64,000 nt of DNA, taken from the NCBI GenBank assembly GCA_002337385.1, contig DDFY01000025.1, positions 75,377 through 139,376 of the forward strand, read 5' to 3'. Under the pieces are notes generated by a model. That model saw only the letters and a list, made by a program, of their open reading frames with translations, was not told the DNA's origin and made no database searches. The stretch comes from Erythrobacter sp. UBA1916. Its GTDB lineage: Bacteria > Pseudomonadota > Alphaproteobacteria > Sphingomonadales > Sphingomonadaceae. A program made the position numbers and the translations under genes. This document shows positions 18,309 to 26,143 of this stretch, piece after piece (positions within the stretch are counted from its first letter, which is position 1; the number at the start of each line of letters is the position of its first letter).

Positions 18309-19657
18309 TGACCATCAAACGGATATTGATCGCGAACCGCGGCGAGATCGCCCTGCGCGTTCACCGGGCGGCGCATGAAATGGGCATCGAGACGGTCGCG
18401 GTCCACTCGACCGCCGATGCCGATGCCATGCATGTGCGGCTGGCCGACCATGCCGTGTGCATCGGCCCGCCCTCTGCCACGGAGAGCTACCTCAATCAGG
18501 CAGCGATCATCTCGGCGGCGGAAATTACCGGCGCTGATGCCATTCACCCCGGTTACGGCTTCCTCTCGGAGAACGAGAAGTTCGCCGAGATCGTCGAAGC
18601 GCACGACCTGATCTGGATCGGCCCCAAGCCCGAACATATCCGCACCATGGGCGACAAGGTCGCCGCCAAGAAGACCGCTGGCGCACTGGGTCTGCCGCTC
18701 GTGCCCGGCTCAGCCGGCGCCGTCGAAACGATGGATGAGATCCGCCAGGTGGCAGCGGAATGCGGCTATCCGGTTCTGGTCAAGGCCGCTGCTGGCGGCG
18801 GCGGCAGGGGCATGAAAGTCATCCCCGGCCCGGAAAATCTTGAAGCGCTCGTCAATCAGGCGAAGTCCGAGGCCAAGGCGGCCTTCGGTGACGACACCAT
18901 GTATGTCGAGAAGTACCTCGGCAATCCGCGTCACATCGAGTTTCAGGTGTTCGGTGACGGCAAGGGCAACGCCATTCACCTTGGCGAACGCGACTGTTCG
19001 TTGCAGCGTCGCCACCAGAAGGTGTTCGAGGAAGCGCCCTCGCCCGTCATCACCGCCGAAGAGCGCGCGCGCATGGGCGGCATCGTGGCGAAAGCCATGG
19101 CCGACATGGGCTACCGCGGCGCGGGCACGATCGAATTCCTGTGGGAAAACGGCGAATTCTACTTCATCGAAATGAACACCCGCCTGCAGGTCGAACACCC
19201 GGTGACCGAAGCCATCACCGGCGTCGACCTCGTGCGCGAGCAGATCCGGGTTGCCGATGGCAAACCGCTGTCGGTCACGCAGGATGAGCTGGAGTTCAAG
19301 GGCCACGCGATTGAGTGCCGGATCAACGCCGAAGATCCGTTCACCTTTGCCCCTTCGCCGGGCAAGATCACGGCCTATCACCCCGCCGGCGGCATGCATG
19401 TGCGCGTCGATAGCGGGCTCTATTCGGGCTATTCGATCCCGCCGTACTACGACTCGATGATCGCCAAGCTGATCGTTTACGGGCGCACCCGCGAGGGCTG
19501 CCTGATGCGCCTGCGCCGTGCGCTCGAAGAGATGGTGGTCGAAGGCGTAAAGACCTCAATTCCGCTGCACCAGGCGCTGGTGCGGAACGAGGACGTGATC
19601 AACGGCGATTACACGATCAAGTGGCTCGAAGAGTGGCTGGAAACCCGCGAGGGGTAA
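18308..19657 (+). CDS. accC: Biotin carboxylase subunit of acetyl-CoA carboxylase
   Basis: 449-residue ATP-grasp enzyme that carboxylates the biotin of AccB. The N-terminal preATP-grasp domain begins KRILIANRGEIALRVHRA. The glycine-rich ATP loop KAAAGGGGRGMKV is near residue 160. Catalytic and metal residues lie in ERDCSLQRRHQKVFEEAPSP and FIEMNTRLQVEHPVTE, and the C-terminal domain in GHAIECRINAEDP. It is translationally coupled to accB. Confidence 0.97.
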   Translation: MTIKRILIANRGEIALRVHRAAHEMGIETVAVHSTADADAMHVRLADHAVCIGPPSATESYLNQAAIISAAEITGADAIHPGYGFLSENEKFAEIVEAHDLIWIGPKPEHIRTMGDKVAAKKTAGALGLPLVPGSAGAVETMDEIRQVAAECGYPVLVKAAAGGGGRGMKVIPGPENLEALVNQAKSEAKAAFGDDTMYVEKYLGNPRHIEFQVFGDGKGNAIHLGERDCSLQRRHQKVFEEAPSPVITAEERARMGGIVAKAMADMGYRGAGTIEFLWENGEFYFIEMNTRLQVEHPVTEAITGVDLVREQIRVADGKPLSVTQDELEFKGHAIECRINAEDPFTFAPSPGKITAYHPAGGMHVRVDSGLYSGYSIPPYYDSMIAKLIVYGRTREGCLMRLRRALEEMVVEGVKTSIPLHQALVRNEDVINGDYTIKWLEEWLETREG

Positions 19658-19664
19658 TAACCCA

Positions 19665-20180
19665 GTGACAGGGAACAAGAAGAGCGCAGGACGCTTGCAA
19701 AAGAGGTTCCGGTCGTGCCTCGCGAGCTTTGCCTTCGTAGTTCTTCCGCTGGCTTCACCTGCTAATGCCGGGCCTTCCCCGGAGGAACACGAGCTGATTG
19801 CCCAAATCGAACAGCTCGTGCACCTCCCCGAAGGTGCGGAGCCCTTAGCCTACTATTCGCGGCACTACGCACGAAAGCCCGACGGTAAGGTGATCGCTGT
19901 CTACGTACCACCTGCGCCGCCCTCGCAGTGGGACGATCCCGACTACGGTTGTGAAGTCGCGCTGCCAGATTTCGCGTTTCGCCCCTGCACCGAGGCGGAA
20001 ATTGCTGAGCAGCGGCAAATGGACGAGACCTTTTCCGAACAACGCGGCTCTGCCGACTCAATCCACTGGCATGAAGATTATCTCGAACTGCCAGCCATTA
20101 ACGATGGCGGATGCAGCGTCGTGACAATCATCTTCAATGAGCAACGGCAGTTCGAAGAGGTCAGTTGCAACGGGCAATAA
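19665..20180 (+). CDS. Small exported hypothetical protein downstream of accC
   Basis: 171 residues from a GTG start at 19665, 7 bp after accC. A basic N-terminus and hydrophobic segment (CLASFAFVVLPLASPANA) form a convincing signal peptide. The mature part has Cys residues in YGCEVALPDF, RPCTEAEIAE, GGCSVV and the terminal VSCNGQ, which could form two disulfides. I recognise no family. The codon use is less GC-biased than its neighbours, hinting at recent acquisition or relaxed selection. Position suggests read-through transcription with accBC. Confidence 0.7.
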   Translation: MTGNKKSAGRLQKRFRSCLASFAFVVLPLASPANAGPSPEEHELIAQIEQLVHLPEGAEPLAYYSRHYARKPDGKVIAVYVPPAPPSQWDDPDYGCEVALPDFAFRPCTEAEIAEQRQMDETFSEQRGSADSIHWHEDYLELPAINDGGCSVVTIIFNEQRQFEEVSCNGQ

Positions 20181-20201
20181 GCCGCGAGCCATTGCCAAGC
20201 C

Positions 20202-20666
20202 TCAGCCCAGCGGAACGCCCGGTTCGTTCTTCGCCGTGCGAATCGTCAGCGAAGTCTTCACGCTCGCCACGTTGGGCGCAGGCGTCAGCTTACTGGTGAG
20301 GAATTCCTGAAAGCTCTGCAGATCGTGGCTGACGATCTTCAGGATGAAGTCGATCTCGCCGTTGAGCATGTGGCACTCGCGCACTTCGGGCAAGCCGCCC
20401 ATATGCTCTTCAAACATGCGCAGGTCTTCTTCGGCCTGGCTGCGCAGCGAAACCATCGCGAACACCGTGATCGCATAGCCCAGCTTCGAGGGATCGAGAT
20501 CGGCATGATAGCCGCGAATCACGCCCTCTTCCTCCAGCGCGCGCACGCGGCGAAGGCACGGCGGCGCGGTCAGACCTACGCGGCTGGCCAGATCGACATT
20601 TGTCACCCGCCCCTCGGCTTGCAATTCTGCCAGCAATTTCCGGTCAATCGCGTCAAGCGTCCCCAT
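20202..20666 (-). CDS. Lrp/AsnC-family transcriptional regulator
   Basis: 154 residues. The N-terminal HTH reads LDAIDRKLLAELQAEGRVTNVDLASRVGLTAPPCLRRVRALEEEGVI, here named only by its parts: an AsnC-type helix pair with APPCLRRVR as recognition helix. The C-terminal RAM (ligand-sensing) domain has VRECHMLNGEIDFILKIV. It is close to Lrp-type global regulators responsive to amino acids. Start ATG 20666. The target is unknown; a short ORF and a pseudokinase gene are divergent. Confidence 0.93.
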   Translation of the reverse strand: MGTLDAIDRKLLAELQAEGRVTNVDLASRVGLTAPPCLRRVRALEEEGVIRGYHADLDPSKLGYAITVFAMVSLRSQAEEDLRMFEEHMGGLPEVRECHMLNGEIDFILKIVSHDLQSFQEFLTSKLTPAPNVASVKTSLTIRTAKNEPGVPLG

Positions 20667-20772
20667 CGACCTGCCCCCTTTGGCTGCTCAAGATCGCAAC
20701 GCGGCACACACCTGCACCGGCCTTGCGATCAGATATCAATCTAAGAGCAACTTTCTTGAGGAAACATCCAGT

Positions 20773-20877
20773 ATGCGCAAGCCTGTTGTGCGGAAATGTT
20801 ATTATCCGCTGTTTGGGCTGTCCCTTTTTGCAACGCCGCCCCTTTGCGCGAATGCCAAGTCCGCGGCGGCGATGTAA
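20773..20877 (+). CDS. Possible 34-residue exported peptide or leader
   Basis: ATG 20773 is preceded by GAGGA, 11 bp upstream. The peptide starts MRKPVVRKCYYPLFGLSL and continues through a hydrophobic stretch to a signal-peptidase-like ANA-KSAAAM end, so it resembles a bare signal peptide. It could be a leader peptide, a small membrane peptide or a remnant of a lost exported protein. It lies in the gap between the Lrp gene and the pseudokinase. Evidence is limited to the ribosome site and the composition. Confidence 0.25.
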   Translation: MRKPVVRKCYYPLFGLSLFATPPLCANAKSAAAM

Positions 20878-20907
20878 CACCGCACCTGTCCGGATGCCTC
20901 ATCCCTT

Positions 20908-22710
20908 TTGCGGAGCGCTCTACCCTTGTTCGACGACCGTCTCGCCACCGTGCTGCGCATGAAAGCGCTCGGGTCGACGGGACAGCGTACGCAGTTCCTG
21001 CAGCTGCTCGACCTGCTCGGCACGCTGCGCGATGATCGGACACCAAGCGCGCTGGACGACGCCGGCTTCGCGCGACTGGCCGAACTGCGCCAGCAAATTG
21101 CTCCCGAAGAACAGATCCGCATCCTGCGCGAGAGCGGCCTGCGGTTGCGCAATCCGCGACTGGTGGCACTGCTGGCGGAAGGCGAGCCCCGGATCGGTGC
21201 TGCCGCCATGGCCATAGCGCGGCTAACCGAGGCGGAGTGGCAGGCGCTGATCCCCAAGCTGCCGGTTAGCTCGCGCGGGTTCCTGCGCCATCGCCGCGAC
21301 TTGCCCGCCAGTGCCAATGCCTTGCTGGCGCGGCTCGGTATCGGCGATCTCGTGCTTTCTGACGACGCACCCCAGGCCCGCGAAGACACGGTGGAGCAAT
21401 TGCCTCCTCCCCCTGCAGCGACAGACGAAACTGAAGACGAAAAGCCGGACGAGGATGAGGCGGAGCCATCGGCTGTCCCGCTTCCTCCGGTCGCGCCCGC
21501 TGCCGTCGAAACGCTGCTAATCACCGACCCCAAGCCGCCCGCCGAGCCAGCTGCATCTCCCGCCGACCAGCGCGCAATCGGCGAGATCATCGAACGGATC
21601 GAGACCTATCGCAGCGCTCGCCGGGCACCGGTGCTTGCCCCGCGCCTGCCGCTCGGAGACACACCGTCGGCAGACCCGGCCGCCAGCGTGATGGCCTTCG
21701 ACGTGGTGACAGATGCAGAAGGCCGCGTGGTCGCAGCGAGTGACCCGGTTATGCCCGAAATGCTCGGCATGCTGCTCACCGGCGCCCACCCCGGCCCGCT
21801 GGTCGACTTCGGCGAAAACCTGATCCCGGCCTTTCGCCTCCATCAGCCGGTCCACGCCGGACGCCTCACACTCAGAAGCCGCAGTCGTCTTGGCGGCGAC
21901 TGGCTGATCGAGGCCGCGCCGATGTTCGAGCAACCGCGTGGGAATTTCTCCGGCTACCGCTGCCGCCTGCGCCGCCCTCTGCGCACGAGTGCCGCCGAGG
22001 AGAAAGAGCCGCAGAGCGCCGAAGCAGACCGGATGCGCCAGATCCTGCACGAACTGCGCACCCCGGTCGGAGCGATTCAGGGCTTTGCCGAAGTTATCCA
22101 GCAGCAGGTGTTCGGCCCCGCGCCGCACGAATACCGGGCCCATGCCGCCGCCATCTCGGTCGACGCCGCGCGCCTGTTGGCAGGATTCGACGAACTTGAC
22201 CGGCTGGCCCGGCTCCAGTCAGGAGCGGCCAAGCTGGAAAGGGGCGAAAGCGATCTTGCCGAGGTTTTCGGTGAGACCCTGCGCCGTCTGCGTCCAGTAC
22301 TCGAACCGCGCGAAGCCACGATCGATCTGGTGACGACCGGCGGGCCGTTTCCGCTTGCCATTGCCCGCAGTGAAACGCGTCTGCTGGCCTGGCGGCTACT
22401 TGCCACCCTCGCAGGCGGGCTCGCCCCTTCCGAGACGCTCACCCTGAAGCTGGAGCAGCAAGGCAAGTCTGCACAGCTGACCGGCCACCTGCCCAATTCG
22501 CTGCGCGATCTCGATGCCTTCGATGAAAAGCGCCGGGGCGCGCTTAGCTCAGGCGTGTTCGGCCCACGGTTCGCGCTCGACCTGGCCGCAGCCGAAGTCA
22601 GCGCCGCTGGCGGGACACTCTCCTTCTCCGACACGCTGGTGAATCTTCACCTCCCGCTAACCGGTAGCGGGCTATTGCCCCCTTCGGCGCAGGCCAATAG
22701 CAAGCGCTGA
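20908..22710 (+). CDS. Histidine kinase-like protein with degenerate ATPase domain
   Basis: 600 residues from a TTG at 20908 (TTG 20926 is an alternative). The N-terminal 150 residues are helical and HEAT-like, followed by a Pro/Glu-rich linker. A PAS-like region lies around 265-365. A HisKA helix carries the phospho-His in ILHELRTPVGAIQGFAEVI near residue 385. The C-terminal part has HATPase length but lacks the N-box Asn, the DxGxG motif and GLGL; in their places are LLATLAGGLAPSETL and GVFGPRFALDLAAAEVSAAGG. It is soluble, with no transmembrane helix. It may be a phosphotransfer or scaffolding protein rather than an active kinase. Confidence 0.8.
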   Translation: MRSALPLFDDRLATVLRMKALGSTGQRTQFLQLLDLLGTLRDDRTPSALDDAGFARLAELRQQIAPEEQIRILRESGLRLRNPRLVALLAEGEPRIGAAAMAIARLTEAEWQALIPKLPVSSRGFLRHRRDLPASANALLARLGIGDLVLSDDAPQAREDTVEQLPPPPAATDETEDEKPDEDEAEPSAVPLPPVAPAAVETLLITDPKPPAEPAASPADQRAIGEIIERIETYRSARRAPVLAPRLPLGDTPSADPAASVMAFDVVTDAEGRVVAASDPVMPEMLGMLLTGAHPGPLVDFGENLIPAFRLHQPVHAGRLTLRSRSRLGGDWLIEAAPMFEQPRGNFSGYRCRLRRPLRTSAAEEKEPQSAEADRMRQILHELRTPVGAIQGFAEVIQQQVFGPAPHEYRAHAAAISVDAARLLAGFDELDRLARLQSGAAKLERGESDLAEVFGETLRRLRPVLEPREATIDLVTTGGPFPLAIARSETRLLAWRLLATLAGGLAPSETLTLKLEQQGKSAQLTGHLPNSLRDLDAFDEKRRGALSSGVFGPRFALDLAAAEVSAAGGTLSFSDTLVNLHLPLTGSGLLPPSAQANSKR

Positions 22711-22754
22711 GCAGCCGGCACAAAGGGGACGCCGGAGCATCAGGAGAAGACACG

Positions 22755-23753
22755 GTGGCCCTGCGAAGCATGTTAGACCCGCCACCCGCGGAGGCACGCG
22801 CCCGCTTTTCCGATCACAAGGTCCGCTACCTCCTGACCGTCGATACCGAAGAGGAATTCGATTGGGGCAAGTCGCTGACGCGCGAGGACCATGGGCTGGA
22901 CCACGTGTCACGCATCACCCAGTTTCAGCATTTCTGCGAGAAAATGGGCGTCGTGCCGATCTATCTGGTCGACTGGCCGATCGCCACGTCCGCGCTAGCC
23001 GCCGAGATCCTGCGCGAACCGATCGCCACCGGGCGGGCGGAAGTTGGAGTCCAACTGCATCCGTGGGTCAACCCGCCGTTCACCGAAGAGGTAACCCAGT
23101 TCAACAGCTTTGCCGGAAACCTGCCCTATGCGCTTGAGGCCGATAAGTTTGCCCGCTTGCGCAACCAGATCGAGGAGCAGTTCGGTGCCGCCCCGCTGAT
23201 CTACCGGGCGGGACGCTATGGCCTCGGCCCGCGCACGGCGGAGATCTTGCAGGCCAACGGCATCGCGATAGATACCTCGGTGCGCGCCAAGTTCGACTAT
23301 TCGCCCGGCGACGGGCCCGACTACAGCCGCCATCCGCTCAAGCCCTACTGGCTCGACGATGCGCACAGCATGTTGGAGCTACCGCTCACCACGACCTTTT
23401 GGGGGCTACTGCGCCAAGTGGGCGATGCAATCTATCCGCAGCTGCGGCGCATCCCCCATGCGCGCGGCGCGATGTCTCGGCTGGGATTGCTCGAACGCAT
23501 TCCGCTGACGCCGGAAGGCGTGGCCGTGGAAGAGGCCATTCGCGGTATCGACATGGCCCTCGATGCCGAATTGCCGGTGCTGATGTTCTCTTTTCACAGC
23601 CCGTCGCTGGCGCCGGGCTACACCCCTTATGTCCGCACCGAGGACGATCTCGAGCAACTTTACGACTGGTGGCGGCGCGTACTCGCCTATTGCGAGCTGC
23701 GCGGCGCGGTAGCTTCATCGGTGGCGGACGTGATGGCTTCAGTGGAGCGCTGA
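22755..23753 (+). CDS. Polysaccharide deacetylase family protein
   Basis: 332-residue cytosolic protein of the NodB-like TIM-barrel superfamily. The first metal motif is LLTVDTEEEFDW, and VGVQLHPWVNPPF matches the second His element seen in WalW/WbmS-like deacetylases of polysaccharide loci. SFHSPSLAPG near the C-terminus is the last barrel motif. It starts at GTG 22755 with AGGAGAAG upstream. It probably modifies a glycan precursor, but no polysaccharide locus is near it and the substrate is unknown. Confidence 0.82.
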   Translation: MALRSMLDPPPAEARARFSDHKVRYLLTVDTEEEFDWGKSLTREDHGLDHVSRITQFQHFCEKMGVVPIYLVDWPIATSALAAEILREPIATGRAEVGVQLHPWVNPPFTEEVTQFNSFAGNLPYALEADKFARLRNQIEEQFGAAPLIYRAGRYGLGPRTAEILQANGIAIDTSVRAKFDYSPGDGPDYSRHPLKPYWLDDAHSMLELPLTTTFWGLLRQVGDAIYPQLRRIPHARGAMSRLGLLERIPLTPEGVAVEEAIRGIDMALDAELPVLMFSFHSPSLAPGYTPYVRTEDDLEQLYDWWRRVLAYCELRGAVASSVADVMASVER

Positions 23754-23774
23754 ACAGAAGACAGCGCGAAGTTC

Positions 23775-23803
23775 TTGCCGGGCGGGCCTGCACAAGCTAT
23801 CGG
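23775..23803 (+). promoter_or_regulatory. Probable sigma-70 promoter of the tRNA pair
   Basis: TTGCCG (23775-23780) and TATCGG (23798-23803) with a 17 bp spacer. The first tRNA starts 22 bp after the -10. It matches the tRNA-Pro(GGG) promoter at 15231 in both boxes and spacing. Confidence 0.55.
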
Positions 23804-23825
23804 CCCATTTCGCGCTGACAAGGCG

Positions 23826-23902
23826 GGGCCTGTAGCTCAGTTGGTTAGAGCTGGCCGCTCATAACGGCTAGGTCGCGGGTTCGAGTCCTGCCGGGCCCAC
23901 CA
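23826..23902 (+). tRNA. tRNA with anticodon CAT (Met, or Ile2 after lysidine modification)
   Basis: 77-nt cloverleaf with encoded CCA. The acceptor is GGGCCTG with CGGGCCC, one T-G wobble, discriminator A. The anticodon loop CTCATAA gives CAT. It is not the initiator, because the first acceptor pair is G-C. C4-G69 and C5-G68 are the pairs by which TilS recognises tRNA-Ile2 in Escherichia coli, whereas elongator tRNA-Met has T4 and A5 there. I lean to Ile2, but automatic pipelines would call it Met. Confidence 0.9.
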
Positions 23903-23932
23903 GCCTTATTGTCAGCCGCGAAGAACCCCGGT

Positions 23933-24009
<77 letters not shown>

Positions 24010-24088
24010 ATTTCTGAAAATTCCTGTTTGCACGAATCAAGCGTCGCCAGCGCACGCTGCGGGTTCGTGCGCCAAAAAATGTTAAGAT

Positions 24089-24103
24089 TGCGAGGGATTC
24101 GCA
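24089..24103. promoter_or_regulatory. Candidate Fur-type iron box upstream of exbB
   Basis: TGCGA-N5-TCGCA is a perfect 5 bp inverted repeat within the wider sequence TTGCGAGGGATTCGCATT. It resembles the GC-rich Fur box TGCGAATnATTCGCA that I recall for alphaproteobacterial TonB genes. A second, looser palindrome (GCATTGC to GCAATATGC, 24101-24125) follows at once, as often seen with overlapping Fur sites. It lies 58 bp before the exbB start. Confidence 0.45.
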
Positions 24104-24160
24104 TTGCAATCGCTTCGCAATATGCATAGTGGCGCCAGCAAGGAAGAGTTGGACGCACAC

Positions 24161-24916
24161 ATGACACGTTTTTGCCATTCGGTTGCATTCCCGGCAGGCC
24201 TGCTGGCGCTGCTGATCTCCACTTCGGCTTCGGCCCAGCCCGCCGTGCCGTCCAGCCTGTCCGTGAGCTCGATGTTCATGGAAGCCGACTGGGTCGTGAA
24301 GCTGGTCCTGATCGGGCTGGTCGCGGCCTCGCTCATCACCTGGACTGTCGCCATCGCCAAGGGGCTGGAGCTCAGCAAGGAAGGTAAACGTCAGCTGGCC
24401 CTCAACGCCAAGGTCATCGGCGCACGCAGCCTTGCCGATGCTCGCAAGGCCGCACCGGAAGCCTCAGACCTGCTCGATGCCGCCGCACTCGAACTTACCC
24501 TCTCCGCCGATGCGCTCGACGACCCCGACGGCATTCGCGAGCGCATCGCCACCCGCTTTTCCCGGCTCGAAGCCGAAACTGGCCGCAAGCTGGCGCGCGG
24601 TATCCACGTGCTTGCCACGATTGGCGCCACCGCGCCTTTCGTCGGGCTGTTCGGAACGGTCTGGGGGATCATGAACGCGTTCATCGGCATTGCCGAAATG
24701 CAGACCACCAACCTTGCCGTGGTCGCTCCCGGCATCGCCGAGGCACTGCTGGCCACGGGCGTCGGCCTGTTCGCCGCCATCCCCGCCGTGGTGATCTACA
24801 ACCACTTCGCCCGCCAGGTGGCCGAACAACGCGCGCTAGCTGCCGACCGCGCCGCCGCGATCCTCAACATCGCCTCGCGTGATCTTTCGCGCGGGAAAGC
24901 CACTCAGGGACTCTGA
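24161..24916 (+). CDS. exbB: ExbB-type proton channel subunit (MotA/TolQ/ExbB)
   Basis: 251 residues. It powers TonB with the proton gradient. The N-terminus at ATG 24161 is a signal-like hydrophobic segment ending SASAQP, typical of ExbB with an extended periplasmic start. Three membrane segments follow: LVLIGLVAASLITWTVAIAKG, then ATIGATAPFVGLFGTVWGIMNAF (the conserved pore helix) and GIAEALLATGVGLFAAIPAVVIYN. First gene of a TonB operon with exbD 4 bp downstream. ATGs at 24104 and 24122 are possible but less likely starts. Confidence 0.93.
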   Translation: MTRFCHSVAFPAGLLALLISTSASAQPAVPSSLSVSSMFMEADWVVKLVLIGLVAASLITWTVAIAKGLELSKEGKRQLALNAKVIGARSLADARKAAPEASDLLDAAALELTLSADALDDPDGIRERIATRFSRLEAETGRKLARGIHVLATIGATAPFVGLFGTVWGIMNAFIGIAEMQTTNLAVVAPGIAEALLATGVGLFAAIPAVVIYNHFARQVAEQRALAADRAAAILNIASRDLSRGKATQGL

Positions 24917-24920
24917 GGCG

Positions 24921-25349
24921 ATGGCATTCAAACTCGGCTCTTCCGACGACGGCGACCTGCCTCTCAACGGCGAGATCAATGTCACCCCGTTCATCGACGT
25001 GATGCTGGTGCTGCTGATCATCTTCATGGTGGCAGCGCCGCTCGCCACGGTTGACGTGCGGGTGGACCTGCCGGTTGCCAATGCCGAGAGCGCCCCGCGC
25101 CCGGATCAACCGGTGTTCGTCACCATCGAGGCCGACGGTCGCCTTACCGTAAACGACAGCGAAACGGCCATGGGGCAGCTCGGCAACGAGGTCCTGCGCA
25201 TCACCGGCGAAGACCGCGATCAGCGCATCTTCCTGCGCGCGGACAAGACGGTCGCCTATGAGAACCTGATGCAGGCGATGAACGGCCTGCGCTCTGCGGG
25301 TTATCTGCGGGTGGCACTGGTGGGCGCCGAAGGGTCGCAGGCCGACTGA
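24921..25349 (+). CDS. exbD: ExbD-type TonB complex subunit
   Basis: 142 residues with one transmembrane helix. The proton-binding Asp is in NVTPFIDVMLVLLIIFMVAAP near residue 28, the ExbD/TolR signature. The periplasmic domain ends with RADKTVAYENLMQAMNGLRSAGY, the usual ExbD C-terminal element. Start ATG 24921 (MAFKLGSSDD). Its stop overlaps the tonB start by one base. Confidence 0.95.
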   Translation: MAFKLGSSDDGDLPLNGEINVTPFIDVMLVLLIIFMVAAPLATVDVRVDLPVANAESAPRPDQPVFVTIEADGRLTVNDSETAMGQLGNEVLRITGEDRDQRIFLRADKTVAYENLMQAMNGLRSAGYLRVALVGAEGSQAD

Positions 25350-26092
25350 TGACCGCGGCGAAGCTCCCTCTGGACCAGCCGAACTGGCAAGCCGCCTTTG
25401 GCGTGGCTGTCGCCGGGCATGTGGCGTTGGGCGCAGCGATCCTTATCCAGCAGGCCGACGTTCCAGAGCGGTTGCCCGATCCCGTCATGATCGTGGAGCT
25501 GGCTGGCGGCGCGCCGCCCGCCGTGGCCGCCCCGCAGCCGCAAGAGCAGCCCGAAGCCGCGCCCCAGCCCCAGTTCGAAACGCCTGTCGAGCAGGTGGAG
25601 GCTCCGCGCGTGGACGGCCCCATATCACGCGATCCAGTGGTAACCCCGCCGATCCAGCAGCGCCCACGGCCGTTGGTCTTGCAGCCCCCCACCCCATCGC
25701 GCGCTACGGCGCAACGCACCGTTTCTGTCCCTGCCAGCCCCGCCTCGCAGGCAACCAATGCGGTGCCCGGCCCCGGCACCGATCCAGATGCGGAGCGGAT
25801 CGAAGCGGACTACAAGTCACTCGTCGGCAGCTATATCCGGCGCAGCCCCTTCCGGCCAAGAGAGGCCCGGCGACAGGGGATCAGCGGCACCACGGCGGTG
25901 CGCTTTGTCGTCAACCGGCGCGGGCGCATTTCGAATGTCGAGGTCGCTTCAAGCAGCGGCAGTGACGTGCTCGACCGCGAGGCCGTCGAATTTATCGAGC
26001 GCCTGAGCCCGGTGCCGCGCTTCCCGCGCGACCTACGGCGGGATGAAATCCCCCTTCGCATCAGCCTGAAATTCGAACTCGATCGCGACTGA
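25349..26092 (+). CDS. tonB: TonB-family energy transducer
   Basis: 247 residues: an N-terminal membrane anchor (AAFGVAVAGHVALGAAILI), a long Pro/Gln-rich periplasmic spacer (residues about 50-145), and a C-terminal TonB domain with QGISGTTAVRFVVNRRGRISNVEVASSSGSDVLDREAVEFI, here seen as the SGTxxVRF and G.ISNVEV motifs. It couples ExbBD to outer membrane receptors such as the one encoded next. Confidence 0.93.
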   Translation: MTAAKLPLDQPNWQAAFGVAVAGHVALGAAILIQQADVPERLPDPVMIVELAGGAPPAVAAPQPQEQPEAAPQPQFETPVEQVEAPRVDGPISRDPVVTPPIQQRPRPLVLQPPTPSRATAQRTVSVPASPASQATNAVPGPGTDPDAERIEADYKSLVGSYIRRSPFRPREARRQGISGTTAVRFVVNRRGRISNVEVASSSGSDVLDREAVEFIERLSPVPRFPRDLRRDEIPLRISLKFELDRD

Positions 26093-26143
26093 TCAGCCGC
26101 GATTTTCCACCAACCCCAGAACAACTCGAGGGAGTAATTGAGA

